Below the pieces are notes generated by a model. That model saw nothing but the letters and a program-made list of their open reading frames with translations. It ran no database searches and had not been told where the DNA came from. Source: Chaetomium olivaceum (taxonomy: Eukaryota; Ascomycota; Sordariomycetes; Sordariales; Chaetomiaceae). Taken from it: 64,000 bases of DNA. Location: contig JAYWVB010000020.1 in NCBI GenBank assembly GCA_039881045.1, forward strand, positions 124,001 through 188,000. Direction: 5' to 3'. Below are positions 33,226 to 44,870 of the stretch, in pieces. The position numbers and the translations under genes were made by a program. Numbering within the stretch: position 1 is the stretch's first letter; each line of letters begins with the position of its first letter.

Positions 33226-34019
33226 GCAGTGTTTAGTGTTAAAACAAAATAAAGCGGTTCCATGCCTACCTCCTTTGGCGATATTTCCGTAAACTATTCA
33301 GTGCATGGGTGATACATTGACGTGAGAGAGCGTGGTTGTCGAATACTCGACTCGTGTAGCCGTTAGAGGTTAACTATGCGCCCAACTTACTCGGTATCCT
33401 TCCATCTTAGCTTTTACAGCACATACCAAGCATATTCCGGGCGAGGTAAGCTGAGCATGATGGGAACCTCGGGCACATCCTCCTCTCGGAGCCGCGTCTC
33501 TCGTCACCCATCCCAAAAGCAATCGATCCAAATAAAAATACATATTCCCCGTTGAGCATTGAGATGATCGGGAAGGCTAGAAAAGAAAAAGAAAGGAACA
33601 AATCTATTTCCAGCGCCGGTTGCGGAAGCAGGAGAACCTAATAAGGCGGGGAGGACAGCGGCAGGAGCGCTTCACTTAACCCCACCCATTCCCCCGCCAC
33701 CAGCGCCTGGGGGCCCAACCCCTGGAATCTGCCCCTGGTTTAGGCGCTTGGCGGGGAGCCAACGAAGTGCCCCTCCAGCCCTCGTATCGAATAAGCTGAA
33801 TTCCGATCGGCATACCTCCACCGCGAGTCCTTCAGGCTTTAAAGCTCAGGCGGCGCTGCCATCGATCGCACGCAATTCAAAGCCTCCATCGATCTCGTTG
33901 GCACCCTCGAAACACATAAAAACGCCACCGGCAACGAAAGCCATCCCGACCGAGACCAAGCCCTCGACAGGCCGTTGCTAGCTCGACCCTTCTCCCTCGC
34001 TCGCTCTTCGTCTCTCGCA
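33226..34019. other. intergenic region
   Basis: About 794 bp between two tandem plus-strand genes. AATAAA at 33248-33253 lies 23 bases after the GH43 stop. The rest is the promoter of the acetyltransferase gene. Confidence 0.55.
33248..33253 (+). terminator. polyadenylation signal AATAAA of the GH43 gene
   Basis: Canonical hexamer 23 bases after the stop codon of the GH43 gene. Confidence 0.45.
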
Positions 34020-34616
34020 ATGGCGGAACAAGCTCTCTTCTCTGCCCAGTACCTGTCTCCCGAAGTTCAAGCCGCCCTGCCCGAAGGTTACAAGCTGCGC
34101 CCTCTTCGTCGGAATGACTTCGACGCCGGTTTCCTCGACTGCCTGCGGGTTCTGACCACAGTCGGTGATATCACGAAGGAGCAGTGGGAGGAGCGCTACG
34201 ATTGGATTGCGAGGCAGGACGGCAGCTACTTTATTCTCGTCATCGAGGACACCACCGCCAGCCCACCAAGGATCGTCGGCACTGGCGGTCTGCTAGCGGA
34301 GCGCAAGTTGTAAGGAACAACCCTTCCCCTAGGTTCGTAGGGCACGACTAACACGTCTTCGCGCGCTAGCATCCACAACCTCGGCGCTGTTGGTCACATC
34401 GAGGATATCGCCGTCGCTAAGGACCAACAGGGCAAGAAGTTGGGTCTGCGCCTGATCCAGGCGCTCGACTACATCGCCAAGCAAGTGGGATGCTATAAGA
34501 CAATTCTTGATTGCAGCGAGGCCAACGAGGGCTTCTACGTCAAGTGCGGCTTTAGGAGAGCCGGTCTTGAGATGGCTCACTACCACGAGGGTCCCAAGAG
34601 TAACGGCGCCCAATAG
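34020..34616 (+). CDS. GNA1: glucosamine 6-phosphate N-acetyltransferase
   Basis: Exons 34020-34309 and 34370-34616 (60-nt intron, GACTAAC branch) give 178 residues, the usual length for this enzyme. It transfers the acetyl group of acetyl-CoA to glucosamine 6-phosphate on the way to UDP-GlcNAc, the precursor of chitin, GPI anchors and N-glycans; it is cytosolic. The GNAT fold shows as YKLRPLRRNDFDAGFLDCLRVLTTVGDI, IVGTGGLLAERKFIHNLGAVGHIEDIAV, the acetyl-CoA loop DQQGKKLGLRLIQAL and the end CSEANEGFYVKCGFRRAGLEMAHY. The ATG at 34020 (MAEQALFSAQYLSPE) is chosen because the upstream extension begins at TTG. Confidence 0.95.
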
Positions 34617-35980
34617 CTTGTGCGGCAGGTTCTGGCGTGTAGCGCAGTGTGACTGACTCCATTGCATCGGCTTGCAACCGCAACAGGCAACGAGACGTCC
34701 AACCTCTGAGACCGAACACTTCTTTTGGCCAGTGCTGGTCTGGAGAGATGCGGCTGCAACATGTATTGGCAAATTTGAGTAACAAAGACGGGATAGAGGT
34801 AGATCTAGAGCAGCGTGTTTTGCTTTTTAATGGTTCTTTGAGTATACACCGTTCACTTTTGCGGACTAGGACTGTTGACCGCCAACTCGATGACCAAAAA
34901 GCACGGCAGCGCAGAGTCAGCTCGCTGTGTCGACACCCTCATTCGACGGGTAGCCTCAGCCCGCCTTGGTCAGGTTGGCGGCCAACCCCGCGTTCGGCCG
35001 TTCTCCCAGACCGGTCCATTTTTTGCTACGCTGCCGTCCTTTGGTATGTGTGTTTCACAGTATACAACGACATGTTGCCGCCCATCCCTTTCGCTTTGAC
35101 ATGTGATCCCTGGTGAATCCTAACACACCAACTCCGTCCAACCCCGAATGGGTGCCCCGAAATGTACTGCAACCCCCATCGGAGTTCCTTATGTTACACT
35201 GACTTCCGAGCACAGTATAGGCCGAGCATGTAATCACAGATGCGTCGGAGAAGTTTTGGAGACTGCTTATTCCGGACAGCCCCCGAGACTGAGATGCAGT
35301 ATTAAGACTGACATGGCCGGCACGAAGGAGCCCAGCCCATAAACCACCGTCCTAGCCTAACCTCCAGAAGCACCAAAGTGACTTATACAAAATCTTGATC
35401 TGATCCCTGATGCCTGTTGTTTTTGTCAGGTCCAGCACTTCCGTCTTAACACGTTGAACCAGCTTTGATTCTCTTCTCTTTTATGTCCCCGCTCCCGAGA
35501 CTGCCGGTCTAGAGTTCGTTGGCTATCTTGGGCCACGATATTCGGACTACGGATCTCCCCAACCGGTGAAATCCGACGCCTCATAACACAACCTGAAAGA
35601 TACAAGCCGACCTTGATAATCGACGTCCGTTCCTTCTTCCTCTCGTCTATACTACGAACCCGAACGCACCTGTCAAACATGGACCGAGAGCTCCACGTCG
35701 CTCTGACCCGTGTCCGCATAGCCCTCCTTCAGTTTGAGTGCGTCCCCCCTTCCTAAACGTAGAACGAAAGTATTTGACACCTTCCAGAGCCTGTAAGAAA
35801 CTCGGCGTTCTTCCGCCATCACCATCCTCTCCCAGACGAAGACGAAGCTCGGTATCGGTGTGCTCAGGACGCAAAAACGGAACTGCTGTTTTTACAAGGC
35901 AAAAGTCCTTATAATCTCGAATTTCAGCTTGATCCAGAACCTCCCTTCTCGAAAGCTTCTTCCAACCTTTCTCTTGCATC
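34617..35980. other. 1.4 kb intergenic region
   Basis: Between GNA1 and the Ayg1-like gene, both plus strand. No frame with domain features; a minus-strand frame at 35426-35719 looks spurious. Nothing else seen. Confidence 0.5.
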
Positions 35981-37796
35981 ATGTCTCCCCACGAAACTCA
36001 GGGTGTCACTGAGGAGGGTAAGACGCCCCGCCACTGGACCATGGGCAGAAACATGTTTGAGCGTCGCATGCCACACCACGACGGAATCGAAGCGTTGTGG
36101 GAAACCAGATGGAAACTACCCGTGAGTATTTCGACTCGGAACAGCAACGAACAGCTCACCGGGATATACCCACGCATCACGCCAGGCAATAAACCCTCAA
36201 CAAGAGACTAACCACCTTGGACCTCTTTCTTCAGTGCTCCAAATCCCTCTACCCCTTCCACGACGGCGCCTACGAAGACTTTGCGCCCATCTTTGAAGAA
36301 CTCATCAAAGTGAGAAACCTCCCCCAACCCCCGCGCTTTCTATGCCCCTATCCAACATCCCCTAAACCAAACCAAAAACCAGATCAGACCAAACTAACCC
36401 CCCTCAAAGAACAACACCAACGACGCCTTCTCCCATGCATACACCAACGCCTTCCGCTCCACAGCCGAGCGCCTCATCGCCAAGGCCGACGCCACCGCCG
36501 TTGTCAAGAGCAAGGCGGCCGAGGCGGCCGCCCTGTACCTGCGGGCGTGCGCCGTCTGCCGCATCGCGCGGTTTCCGTATATCACGGCGTTTCCGAGGGT
36601 CAATGATGAGGTTAAATGGTTTGTTCTTTTCTCTCTTTTTCTCCCTCTCCCTTTTTCCGGATGTTTCGTTCGTGCCCTTAGGCTGGGGGGTTGATTGGTG
36701 ACTTGGCTAACGTTTTGGGCTGTTGTTGCTGATGGATAGGGAGATGTGGGAGATGCAGAAGAAGGCGTACCTCAAGGCGGGGGCGCTGTGGCTGAATCCT
36801 GTGGAGGAGGTGGTGGTCAAGCATCGGTATGCGGAGGGGCGGGATCGCGGGGAGATTCCGGTTTATGTGCGGGTGCCGAAGATGGTGCACATAGATGGGG
36901 AGAAGGACACGTTTCCCGTGGTAGTGTTGATGACGGGGTTGGATGGGTATCGGCCGGATAATACGGTGAGGTGTGAGGAGTTCTTGACGAGGGGATGGTG
37001 AGTAACAAACTATACATTTCTTTTCTTTTTGATGGGGTGAGGGGTGGGGGGATGGCTGACTGACTGGCTGACTACTGCTCAGGGGCGTGGTGGTTGTCGA
37101 GATCCCCGGCACCGCCGACTGCCCTGCCGACAGCGCCGACCCGCAGTCGCCCGACCGGTTGTGGACGAGCCTGCTCGAGTGGATGGATGGGGACGGACGG
37201 TTCGACATGAAGCGTGTCTTGGTCTGGGGCCTCAGCAGCGGCGGGTACTACGCCGTTCGCATCGCGCACACGCACAAGGATCAGCTTATTGGTTGTGTTG
37301 CGCAGGGTGCAGGGTGCCATTATTTCTACGATCAGGAGTGGCTGAAAAAGGTGGACGGTCATGAGTATCCCTTCGAGTGAGTTGCCCTATCCGTTCTTTC
37401 AGGTGTCCTTTCGGGTGTGAATCAAAGTGTCGACTGACTTATCAAAGGCTGAACCCCGCCATGGCCATGAAGCATGGTTTCCAGTCTGTCGAGGAGTACA
37501 AGGCGAACGCGCAGAAGAAATTCTCGCTGCTGGAAACAGGAATCATTCAGAAGCCGTCCACCAGACTGCTTTTGGTCAATGTGAGTTTGCGGTTGTGCTG
37601 GGGGCGCTGTCTTGGCTAACTTGAATAGGGCACTCTCGACGGTCTCATGCCCATCGAGGATTCGATGATGCTGTTTGAGTATGGCACGCCCAAGGAGGCC
37701 CGCTTCTTCCCCGGGGCGTTGCACATGGGTTATCCGATGGCCAACGGGGCTGTGTACCCCTGGATGGAAGAGGTTATCCAGTCGGCGAAAGATTAA
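35981..37796 (+). CDS. Ayg1-like alpha/beta hydrolase (polyketide-shortening type)
   Basis: Seven exons (35981-36121, 36235-36309, 36410-36618, 36740-36997, 37083-37376, 37448-37580, 37629-37796) give 425 residues; every junction keeps the frame. It matches the fungal Ayg1/Yg1 family throughout: a helical N-terminal lid with WKLPCSKSLYPFHDG, the block PVVVLMTGLDGYRPDN, EIPGTADCPADSADPQSPDRLW, the nucleophile Ser about 279 in WGLSSGGYYAVR, the Asp in GTLDGLMPIED and the His in GALHMGYP. In aspergilli and Exophiala the enzyme shortens the heptaketide precursor of DHN melanin. Here there is no polyketide synthase within about 35 kb upstream or 26 kb downstream, so the substrate is uncertain. Confidence 0.88.
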
Positions 37797-38058
37797 AAGG
37801 GGGTATAAGTTTCCTCTTCGATATTGCCAGCTTTGGAGGGGTTTTCCTCATCTTACCCATGATTCATGAGCTTAACCGTTGATATCACCAGCTCTGAACT
37901 GTCGTGTATCCGTAGATGGCTTCTTTCCTTGTTTTACCTCGAGTCACTGAGATTACCCGTCGATATCACCAGCTCAGGACTTGGGTCTCGGTAAATGGTT
38001 GTTTCTTTCATTATTACGCATAGGCAAATGAAGTTTGATGCCGTCAAGGCAATATCTC

Positions 38059-39044
38059 TCACCGTCCCATCCACCCACCATCCACTACAAGTACATGGCC
38101 GCTCACGTATGCGCTAGCCTTGCTTGCGAGATAGACCGCAGTGCCCTTGAAGTCCTCAGGACTCCCCCACTGAACAACCGCGTTAGCATCACACCAACCA
38201 GGGGCAGTTAAAGGGGAACCATACCCTCCCAGCTGGTATCCTCGCACTGATGCTGGCCAACCTCTCCGGGTCGTTCAACAGGGCCGTGTTCATATCGGTC
38301 TCGATGTAGCCCGGGGCAATGGCATTGACAGTGATGCCGCGGGCGGTCCACTCATTAGCAAAGCTCTTGGTGAGCTGCCCGACGGCGCCCTTGGAGGCTG
38401 CATAGGCGGGCACGGTCAAGCCTCCCTGGAAGGTCAGGAGCGAGGCGAAGTTGATGATGGAGCCCCTGCGCCCGGTCACGCCGGAGGGGTCTAGCTCGAG
38501 CATGTGTGCGCCGACGTCGCGGCAGAGGGTGAAGACGCTGTTGAGGTTTACTTGGAGGACCTGTGGGTGTGTGTGTGTATGTGTGTTGGTTATTCTTGAA
38601 GCGGGAAGGGGTGAGTTCATGAATCGGGGGTACGGAGTCTAACGGACCTGGTTGAAGTCGGAGTCGGGAAACTTTTCACAGGGGTCGCCGCTGGATGCCA
38701 GCGCAGTTGACGAGGATGCGGATCTGATGGCCGTCGGCGAGTATCCGCGGCACCAGCTTCGCGACATCTTCGGCCGAGCTCAGGTCGGCTGTGTAGATGC
38801 GGGCGGTGCGTCCTAGCGCCTGGACGGCATTGAGGGTGTCGGTGGAGGTCTCATCTCTCTGGCTCGGTGAGTTAGTGTGGTTTAGGATGATGATATGGTT
38901 AGATACTGAAGTGATCTCTCTCATCCCACGTACCTGTACGAGTAGAATGTCGGCTCCGGCTTCGGCGAGACTAATGGCGACGGCCTTGCCAATACCGCGA
39001 GTGCCGCCTGTGATGAGTGCGGTGTGGCCTTCGAGTGAGAACAT
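38059..39044 (-). CDS. short-chain dehydrogenase (2-deoxy-D-gluconate 3-dehydrogenase type), one frame break
   Basis: Exons 39044-38934, 38858-38648, 38560-38225 and 38169-38059 encode about 255 residues, the normal SDR length. The NAD(P)-binding motif TGGTRGIG is at residues 12-19; the catalytic part has NFASLLTFQGG (Ser) and YAASKGAVGQLTKSFANEW (Tyr and Lys); the end SGHVLVVDGGW is typical. The run of family features (NCAGIQRR..., GYIETDMN) resembles gluconate/deoxygluconate 3-dehydrogenases, so a sugar acid or polyol is the likely substrate. The frame breaks at 38681-38686: after GIQRR the sequence needs one C fewer or two bases more to enter PCEKFPDSDFNQ. Divergent from the polyol dehydrogenase gene 827 bp away. 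Confidence 0.82.
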
Positions 39045-39871
39045 GCTGATTTGTTGATTCAGGAGTTTTTGGAATATGAGAGGTTAAGAGGTTAAGACAC
39101 GGAGGGATGTGAGAATGTGTTTGAGCTTCTTGAATGTAGGGACCGACTTGTCCCGCCTGTATTGTGTACCTGTGTTGCCGGTCGTGTAAGTGGGCTTGGA
39201 GTGTAAGAAACCCCCCTGTTCGCCTGACACAGACGCTCTTCTCGCACGTAATCATGTTTGTTACATGTGAAATTGATACATCACCGTTACGTCTCGCGTA
39301 ATTACCCCCTTTTCACTGACTGCCGGAACCAACGCCGGCGTCGGGGTGGGGATGCCGACGGGGTAAGCCTGCCTCCCCGCAACGACTAGCATGGTATTGG
39401 AGTGTACAACCCCACCAAACTTTCAAGTTTAAAAGATTTGGCGCATTCACTACCTACCTATGGGAAGAACCGAGGGAATTCAGGCGTGGTGCCAGGGACT
39501 TGGACCTGGAGGTTCCAAGCCTTCAATCCCGCGGGGTGGTCCTGTGACCAGTGGAGTGTGTTCTCCATTTCCACAGGAAGTTTGGAGGAGGATTTCCGGA
39601 ACGGTATCGGGCGGAAGTGGGAGGTCGGCATGGTAAGCTGTAAGGAAGAAGTGTTTTTAAACAAGGTAATTCAGGAGACCCTTATTCATGTAGGCTTCCC
39701 ATCTCTGGTACTGCGTACCTCTACACAATACACCCGGTCCTTCTCCGAGGTCGTTTAGTCACCATCTCAAGCCGTTTACTCACACTCTTCATCCCATCTC
39801 CAATTCTCGCTACGCATAAAGCTTCTAGACTTAGTGTCACTTCCTCCTTTCTAAAGACATCCAGAACACTC
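39045..39871. other. divergent promoter region shared by the SDR and polyol dehydrogenase genes
   Basis: 827 bp between two head-to-head redox genes. Pyrimidine-rich leader before the plus-strand ATG (39770-39860). A shared regulator would be expected to bind here; I can name no site. Confidence 0.5.
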
Positions 39872-41177
39872 ATGGCTACCACCCGAGTGAACGCTTCTGT
39901 CCTTCATGGAGCCCGGGACTTGCGTCTTGTATGTTGCTAGAGACCCCTTGACTCATATCTCGAATCCAAGCTGATACATGCTTGTTAGGAAGGGCGAGAG
40001 TTGCCTCCCCTCGGCGCCGATGACGTTCAAGTAGCCGTCAAGGCGACAGGCCTCTGCGGCTCAGACCTTCACTACTTCGGCCGGCCACTTCCGCAACGGC
40101 GACATCCTAGTCCGGGAGCCCCTTACACTGGGTCACGAGTCTGCCGGTGTGGTCACTGCCGTTGGCTCGGGTGTCAATTCACTCCAGGTTGGAGACCACG
40201 TTGCTCTCGAGGTTGGCCAACCATGTGGTAACTGCGAGCTATGCAAAGGGAATCGGTACAACATTTGCAAGGAGATGAAGTTTAGAAGTTCGGCAAAGGC
40301 GTATCCCCATGCCCAGGGCACACTCCAGGAGCAAATTACACACCCCGCGTCGTGGTGCCACAAGTACGTCTCCTGACTTCTAATGCTGTGTTTCTGTGTT
40401 GACATGCAGCAGGCTTCCATCGGAGCTCTCCCTAGAACTCGGCGCCCTGGTTGAACCCCTAGCTGTGGCCCTTCATGCCTCTGACAGGGCACGTCTTGCT
40501 CCCGGCTCAACCGTACTCGTGTTTGGCGCCGGGACCGTCGGACTCCTCTGTGCCGCCCTCAGCAAAGCAGTCAGCGACGCCAAGGTGGTCATCGCTGACA
40601 TCCAAGAAGACCGGGTCAAGTTCGCCGTAGACAACGGGTTTGCCGATGCCGCCGTCGTCGTGCCCATGAAGCGGCCCGACAGCATCGAGGCCAAGCTGGA
40701 GTTTGCGAAGCAGGTCGCCGAGATTGCCAAGTCAACAACGCATCACCATGGCGAGCCCTTTGGCGAGGTGTCGGCAACTTTCGAGTGTACTGGTGTGGAA
40801 GCGTGTCTGCAGGCTTCCATCTATGTGAGTGCCTCGGTAGAGACGTAACACGTATCCCCCTTCTAATCTGGTACTCACAGGCTACTGCCCCCGGCGGCCG
40901 CATCATGCTCATCGGCATGGGCAACCCCATACAGACGCTGCCCATCTCGGCCGCCGCCCTCCGTGAAGTCGACCTTGTGGGTGTCTTCCGGTACGCCAAC
41001 ACCTACCCGCGGGTTATCGAGTTGTTGGCGAGCAAAAACCCCAAGCTGCCCGACTTTACGAAGCTCATCACGCAGCGGTTTACCGGGTTGGAGAGCATCC
41101 CGAAGGCGTTTGACATGGCTGCGAGGGTGAAGGATGACGAGGGAAACCTGGTGTTGAAGGTGATGGTGGACATGTAA
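39872..41177 (+). CDS. zinc-dependent polyol dehydrogenase (sorbitol/xylitol/L-arabinitol type), one frame break
   Basis: Exons 39872-39928, 39989-40363, 40413-40824 and 40881-41177 encode about 380 residues. Catalytic zinc ligands lie in TGLCGSDLHY and LTLGHESAG; the structural zinc site is the four-Cys segment GQPCGNCELCKGNRYNIC; the nucleotide-binding turn is VFGAGTVGLLCAAL; GALVEPLAVALHA is a family block. Medium-chain dehydrogenases of this type oxidise sorbitol, xylitol or L-arabinitol with NAD+ to the ketose. The frame breaks at 40079-40086, where GGCC stands twice: removing one GGCC would give HYFGHFRNGDILVREPLTLGHE, the usual family sequence. The exact substrate cannot be told. Confidence 0.86.
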
Positions 41178-41250
41178 AACGATAGACGATTTAGAGATTC
41201 CAGGAGCAGTCGCAAAACATGAGCGAGTCAACCCTAATAAGATCACCACG

Positions 41251-41256
41251 AATAAA
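41251..41256 (+). terminator. polyadenylation signal AATAAA of the polyol dehydrogenase gene
   Basis: Hexamer 74 bases after the stop codon, inside the 155-bp gap between two convergent genes, so the two transcripts probably overlap at their 3' ends. Confidence 0.4.
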
Positions 41257-41332
41257 TAGTTGGAACACGGCAAGGTTTCTATTCCAAGTCTATCAATATC
41301 CCCTCTTTATAACCCCAGCCTAACCATCTACC

Positions 41333-42659
41333 TTACGACTTATCCGGGAACCCGAACTGCACACCAAACGGCGGGTATACGAACCGCTGCAGCTTGCCCT
41401 CGGCGGTCAGCTTGTCCGAGTACGCCCTCAGCAGCTCGACATCGTCCGCATCCAGGTCGATCAGTTTGGCGTTCTCCTCAATCCGCGCCGGCGTCACCGA
41501 CTTGGCCAGGACAGTGCTGCCGCGCGACACTGTAAAATAATAACATCCCTGGTTAGCACTGTACTTATTATACTATACACCTCTCTCGCGAGGGGAAAGA
41601 GAAAGAGAGAGAGGAGATAAAGGGGTAAACGCACGATGGTAGCTCAGCAACACAGCCGCCGGCTTGACGCCGTGCTTCTCGGCGATGGCGACGACGGGCT
41701 CGGCCGTGAACAGCGGGCTGCCCGTGCTGCCGAGCGGGCTGTACGCCATGATGTGGATGCGCTTCTCGTTGCAGAGGTCCACAATCTCCTGCTGCGGCAG
41801 CGCCGGGTGGTTCTCGATTTGGTTGACGGCCGGAACGATGGTGGCGTGCGGGAGGAGCTCTTCGAGGTAGCGTTTGCTGTACTGGAGAGGGGGGAAGGTG
41901 GTAAGCACTAAAGGTTTGTAAGAGAAAGAGGAGGGGGACAAACGTTGGATACACCGATGGCCTTGGTCTTGCCTGTTGCTACCAGCTTCTCCATCTGCTT
42001 CCATGTGTCGACGTGGTTGTGGGAGTGGATGATGTCGCGCTCGCCGTTGGGAAGCTTCGGGAAGCGGTCATCGTTTCCTGGGGGCTCAAGTCAGTCATCG
42101 CTCTCTCACCAATGGGCCAAACCCCCAAAAGGGGCAGATTAGTAGGTACTCACCATCAGGGTTCATCAACAAAGGCCAATGCTACCGCTCTCGTCAGCCA
42201 CTTTCCCCCTTTCCCCAAAAGCCACCAGCAACATCAGGAGCACCCACCACCAAAAACAAATCCACATAATCCAGCCCCAACTTCTCCAAGCTCTTCTGCA
42301 GCCCGAGCTCGCAGCGTGTCGTGTAGGTGGCCCAGACCTTGGAGACGACAAAGACGTCCTCGCGCTTGATTCCCGAAGCAAAGGCCTCGGCCAGCCCCTT
42401 GCCGACTTCTTCCTCGTTGCCGTAGCAGTACGCGCCGTCGATCAACCGATATCCCGACTTAAGCGCGTGTGCGACCGCGGTCTGAACTTCGCCTGGACCG
42501 GACTGCCATGTGCCTGGGTGAGGGGGGAAGAGGGATTAGCTCTGGCTGTTATCTGGGGAGAGAGAGGTTGGACTTTCAAGAGGCCGGGGATGAATGCTTA
42601 CCAAGACCCAGAGCGGGAATGTCCTGGCCGGTGTTGAGCTTGAAGGTCTTGGTTGTCAT
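41333..42659 (-). CDS. aldo-keto reductase (glycerol/xylose reductase type)
   Basis: Six exons (42659-42602, 42513-42248, 42181-42154, 42077-41944, 41881-41635, 41529-41333) give 309 residues, the normal size. The catalytic tetrad of the family is complete: Asp45 and Tyr50 (RLIDGAYCYGNE), Lys78 (VFVVSKVW) and His109 (HWPLLMNPDG). AVNQIENHPALPQ, MAYSPLGS and the NADPH-site STVLAKSVTPARI follow. The third exon is only 28 nt and begins with the catalytic His codon. Family members reduce glyceraldehyde, dihydroxyacetone or pentoses with NADPH; the start of the protein (KTFKLNTGQDIPALGLGTWQS) resembles Gcy1-type glycerol dehydrogenases. Convergent with the polyol dehydrogenase gene. Confidence 0.88.
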
Positions 42660-43748
42660 TGTGACGGGTATGGGTATACGTGGGGACTTGTCGATGGTGG
42701 TGATGGGCAGGACGAGCTGTCTGATGCTCGGGAGGGAGCGTGTAAGTCGTCGTTTAAGTGGGAGTCTGAGGAGAGACGACAGCTTGGCGATAGCGGGTTC
42801 TCTCGGTGTAGATCGAGTAGAAAGCAAGTGACAAATCAACAAATCTCTTGATGCCGGAGAAACAGGCCAGGAGTTGAATCTGGGAGAGAAGATAGGTGGA
42901 AGCTCTGGCACAAGCGCTTGCGAGAGCTGGGCCCGGTTTCAGGTGGGTATCTTTGCCTGGGGCCCCGGCTAAATGTGGGAGCCATCACAGAGGTTCGGTG
43001 CATCATATGCCGCGGTGAAGTGTGTCTTTGAGTGCCGACATTGCGTAAGGTAAACAAGCAAGAAAGACAAACCGTGGGCCCCGTCCATGAAGAGGGGGTC
43101 CAATGGCGGATCTCAAAACAATTCCTCCCAACGGATGGCTCCCTCCCTCCTACCCATCTGTCAGTTCATGCCTACACAATAAGGAATACTAGGCTCTCGA
43201 AGAATTGGCCATCAGAGAACTGCGCGGTCAAACTTTCAGAAGGTGTCTTCTCTGAATTGCCCCTCATTCAATTGTCTCCCGCGGGGTGAAGGCGGGGATG
43301 GTGGGGTGGCTTCAGGAAATCTCATGCAAAGCGCGAGCTTTCAGTGCGGTGATAGGTGGAAAATTGGTTCCGGTCGGGAAACACACTCTCGTCATGCTTG
43401 TTGTCGTCACGTAATTACCATACAACTCCAGGTCCGGCCCATGGAGCAAAGTTGCCTTTTGATGGCTCCGTAGCTGTGCATAAATACATCTTCAAGAAAT
43501 CTTATCACATATCAGACATGACGACGGCATTTCGTCCAATTCCCATCATTCCTCTACACTGCCATCTAGCAGATACAAAGACACGGATACCTCCGGTCCC
43601 AAGAACATGAAGCAAAAAGAAAAACCCTCGACCGATGCGCTAAATCCCTATTACGAATGTCTACCATGCGATAGTCTATGCTGACGCCGCCGCGAGTAGT
43701 AAGGGAAAACGGTTGTTGTACAAGAAAGGAAAGGGTCGCGCTGCCCAT
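42660..43748. other. 1.1 kb intergenic region
   Basis: Promoter side of the aldo-keto reductase gene and 3' end of SED5 (both minus strand). Open frames at 42576-42911 are the reductase leader. No gene seen. Confidence 0.5.
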
Positions 43749-44870
43749 CTACCCGGCGATCAACACCCAAAGTAGGAAGAATACCATCTGGTTCCGAGAG
43801 TCAGTATAGTGCAGTGGGAAGAGGCAATGCAACGAGAGAAACATACTAGAACACCAAACATCTTGGCTATGAGCCATCGGTTGCCCGAGACGCTAGACCA
43901 GTACTTGAGCAGCTCTTTTTGCGCCCCCTCGACGTTGTCCACGACATCTTCTCTGTAGCCGGGTTAGCAAGCGTGCCAGATAGTTTCGCCTGGGGCAAGG
44001 GAAACATACGTGTTTGCGTCAATGCGCTGGATCATTTCGGACTGTTCGCTAACCATTGATGCGAGCTGACCAAAACTGCAAACCATGATTAGCCATGTAC
44101 ATCAGAATTCGTCATTGTGTGCCAACCTACATTGACCCGAGCTCGTTGATGGTCGACTCAATCGCCTCAATCGCCTGCCCTCGTTGTTGGATGTACGTGT
44201 TTTGCCCCTCCTCCATCATCTGCAGTTGCAATTGCTGGTCGCCCCCCATGGGGTTGAGCGAGATGAGGTCTGCGCCAGGGGACGGCGTCCCCCTGCTGGG
44301 TGTGCCGTAGAGGGGGGATGCCGAGGGCGGCAAGGATGCGTGTGCGTGCTGCCCCATAGTCGATACGAATGCCTCAGTGCGCGATCTTGAAGCCTGGATA
44401 TTCTTGGTCCTGATCTCCAACACGTCCTTGAAGTTTGCGCTGACATCCCCGAGCTTGCCCTGCAGCAGAAGCAGAATGTTCTTGTTATTCTCCCCCTCCT
44501 GGTCCGGTTTTGGATGTAGCCGCTTTGATAAACCCTGAAGGTTTCGGATATCTTCGTTTAGGCGCGATAGGTCTTGCTTGATAATAAAGGTCAACTCGTT
44601 GACTTCGACCGGGTTATCGTCAAAGAGCGATCTCTTCTTGGCCAGCTGCGCGAGCTTCTGAAGTTTGCCCATCGTCCCCGAAATTCCTCTGCCAATGTCT
44701 GCCGCATGTCGCGCAAACTCCGACCGGCGCGGCGGCGCACCCCCGGACGCCGCACTCTTTTGCGCATCGCTGAGGAGTCTTTGCGAACCCGGCTTTGCCG
44801 CCTGTTTCCGCTGGGCGGCGGTGACGATATGGCGGAATTCCACCGTACGGTCGTTGATCGCCACGGCCAT
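43749..44870 (-). CDS. SED5: Golgi syntaxin Sed5
   Basis: Exons 44870-44131, 44075-44010, 43952-43847 and 43787-43749 give 316 residues. Sed5 is the Qa-SNARE for ER-to-Golgi and intra-Golgi vesicle fusion. N-terminal DRTVEFRHIV, then the Habc region (FARHAADIGRGISGTMGKLQKLAQLAKKRSLFDD... NELTFIIKQDLSRLNEDIRNLQ), a Pro-rich linker, the SNARE motif with its central Gln (IFGQLASMVSEQSEMIQRID, then EDVVDNVEGAQKELLKYW) and a C-terminal anchor (FGVLMVFFLLWVLIAG). Intron 3 splits the anchor. The ATG at 44870 is chosen because it lies in a GCCGCCATGGCC context and matches the usual MAVAINDRTVEFR start. Confidence 0.95.
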
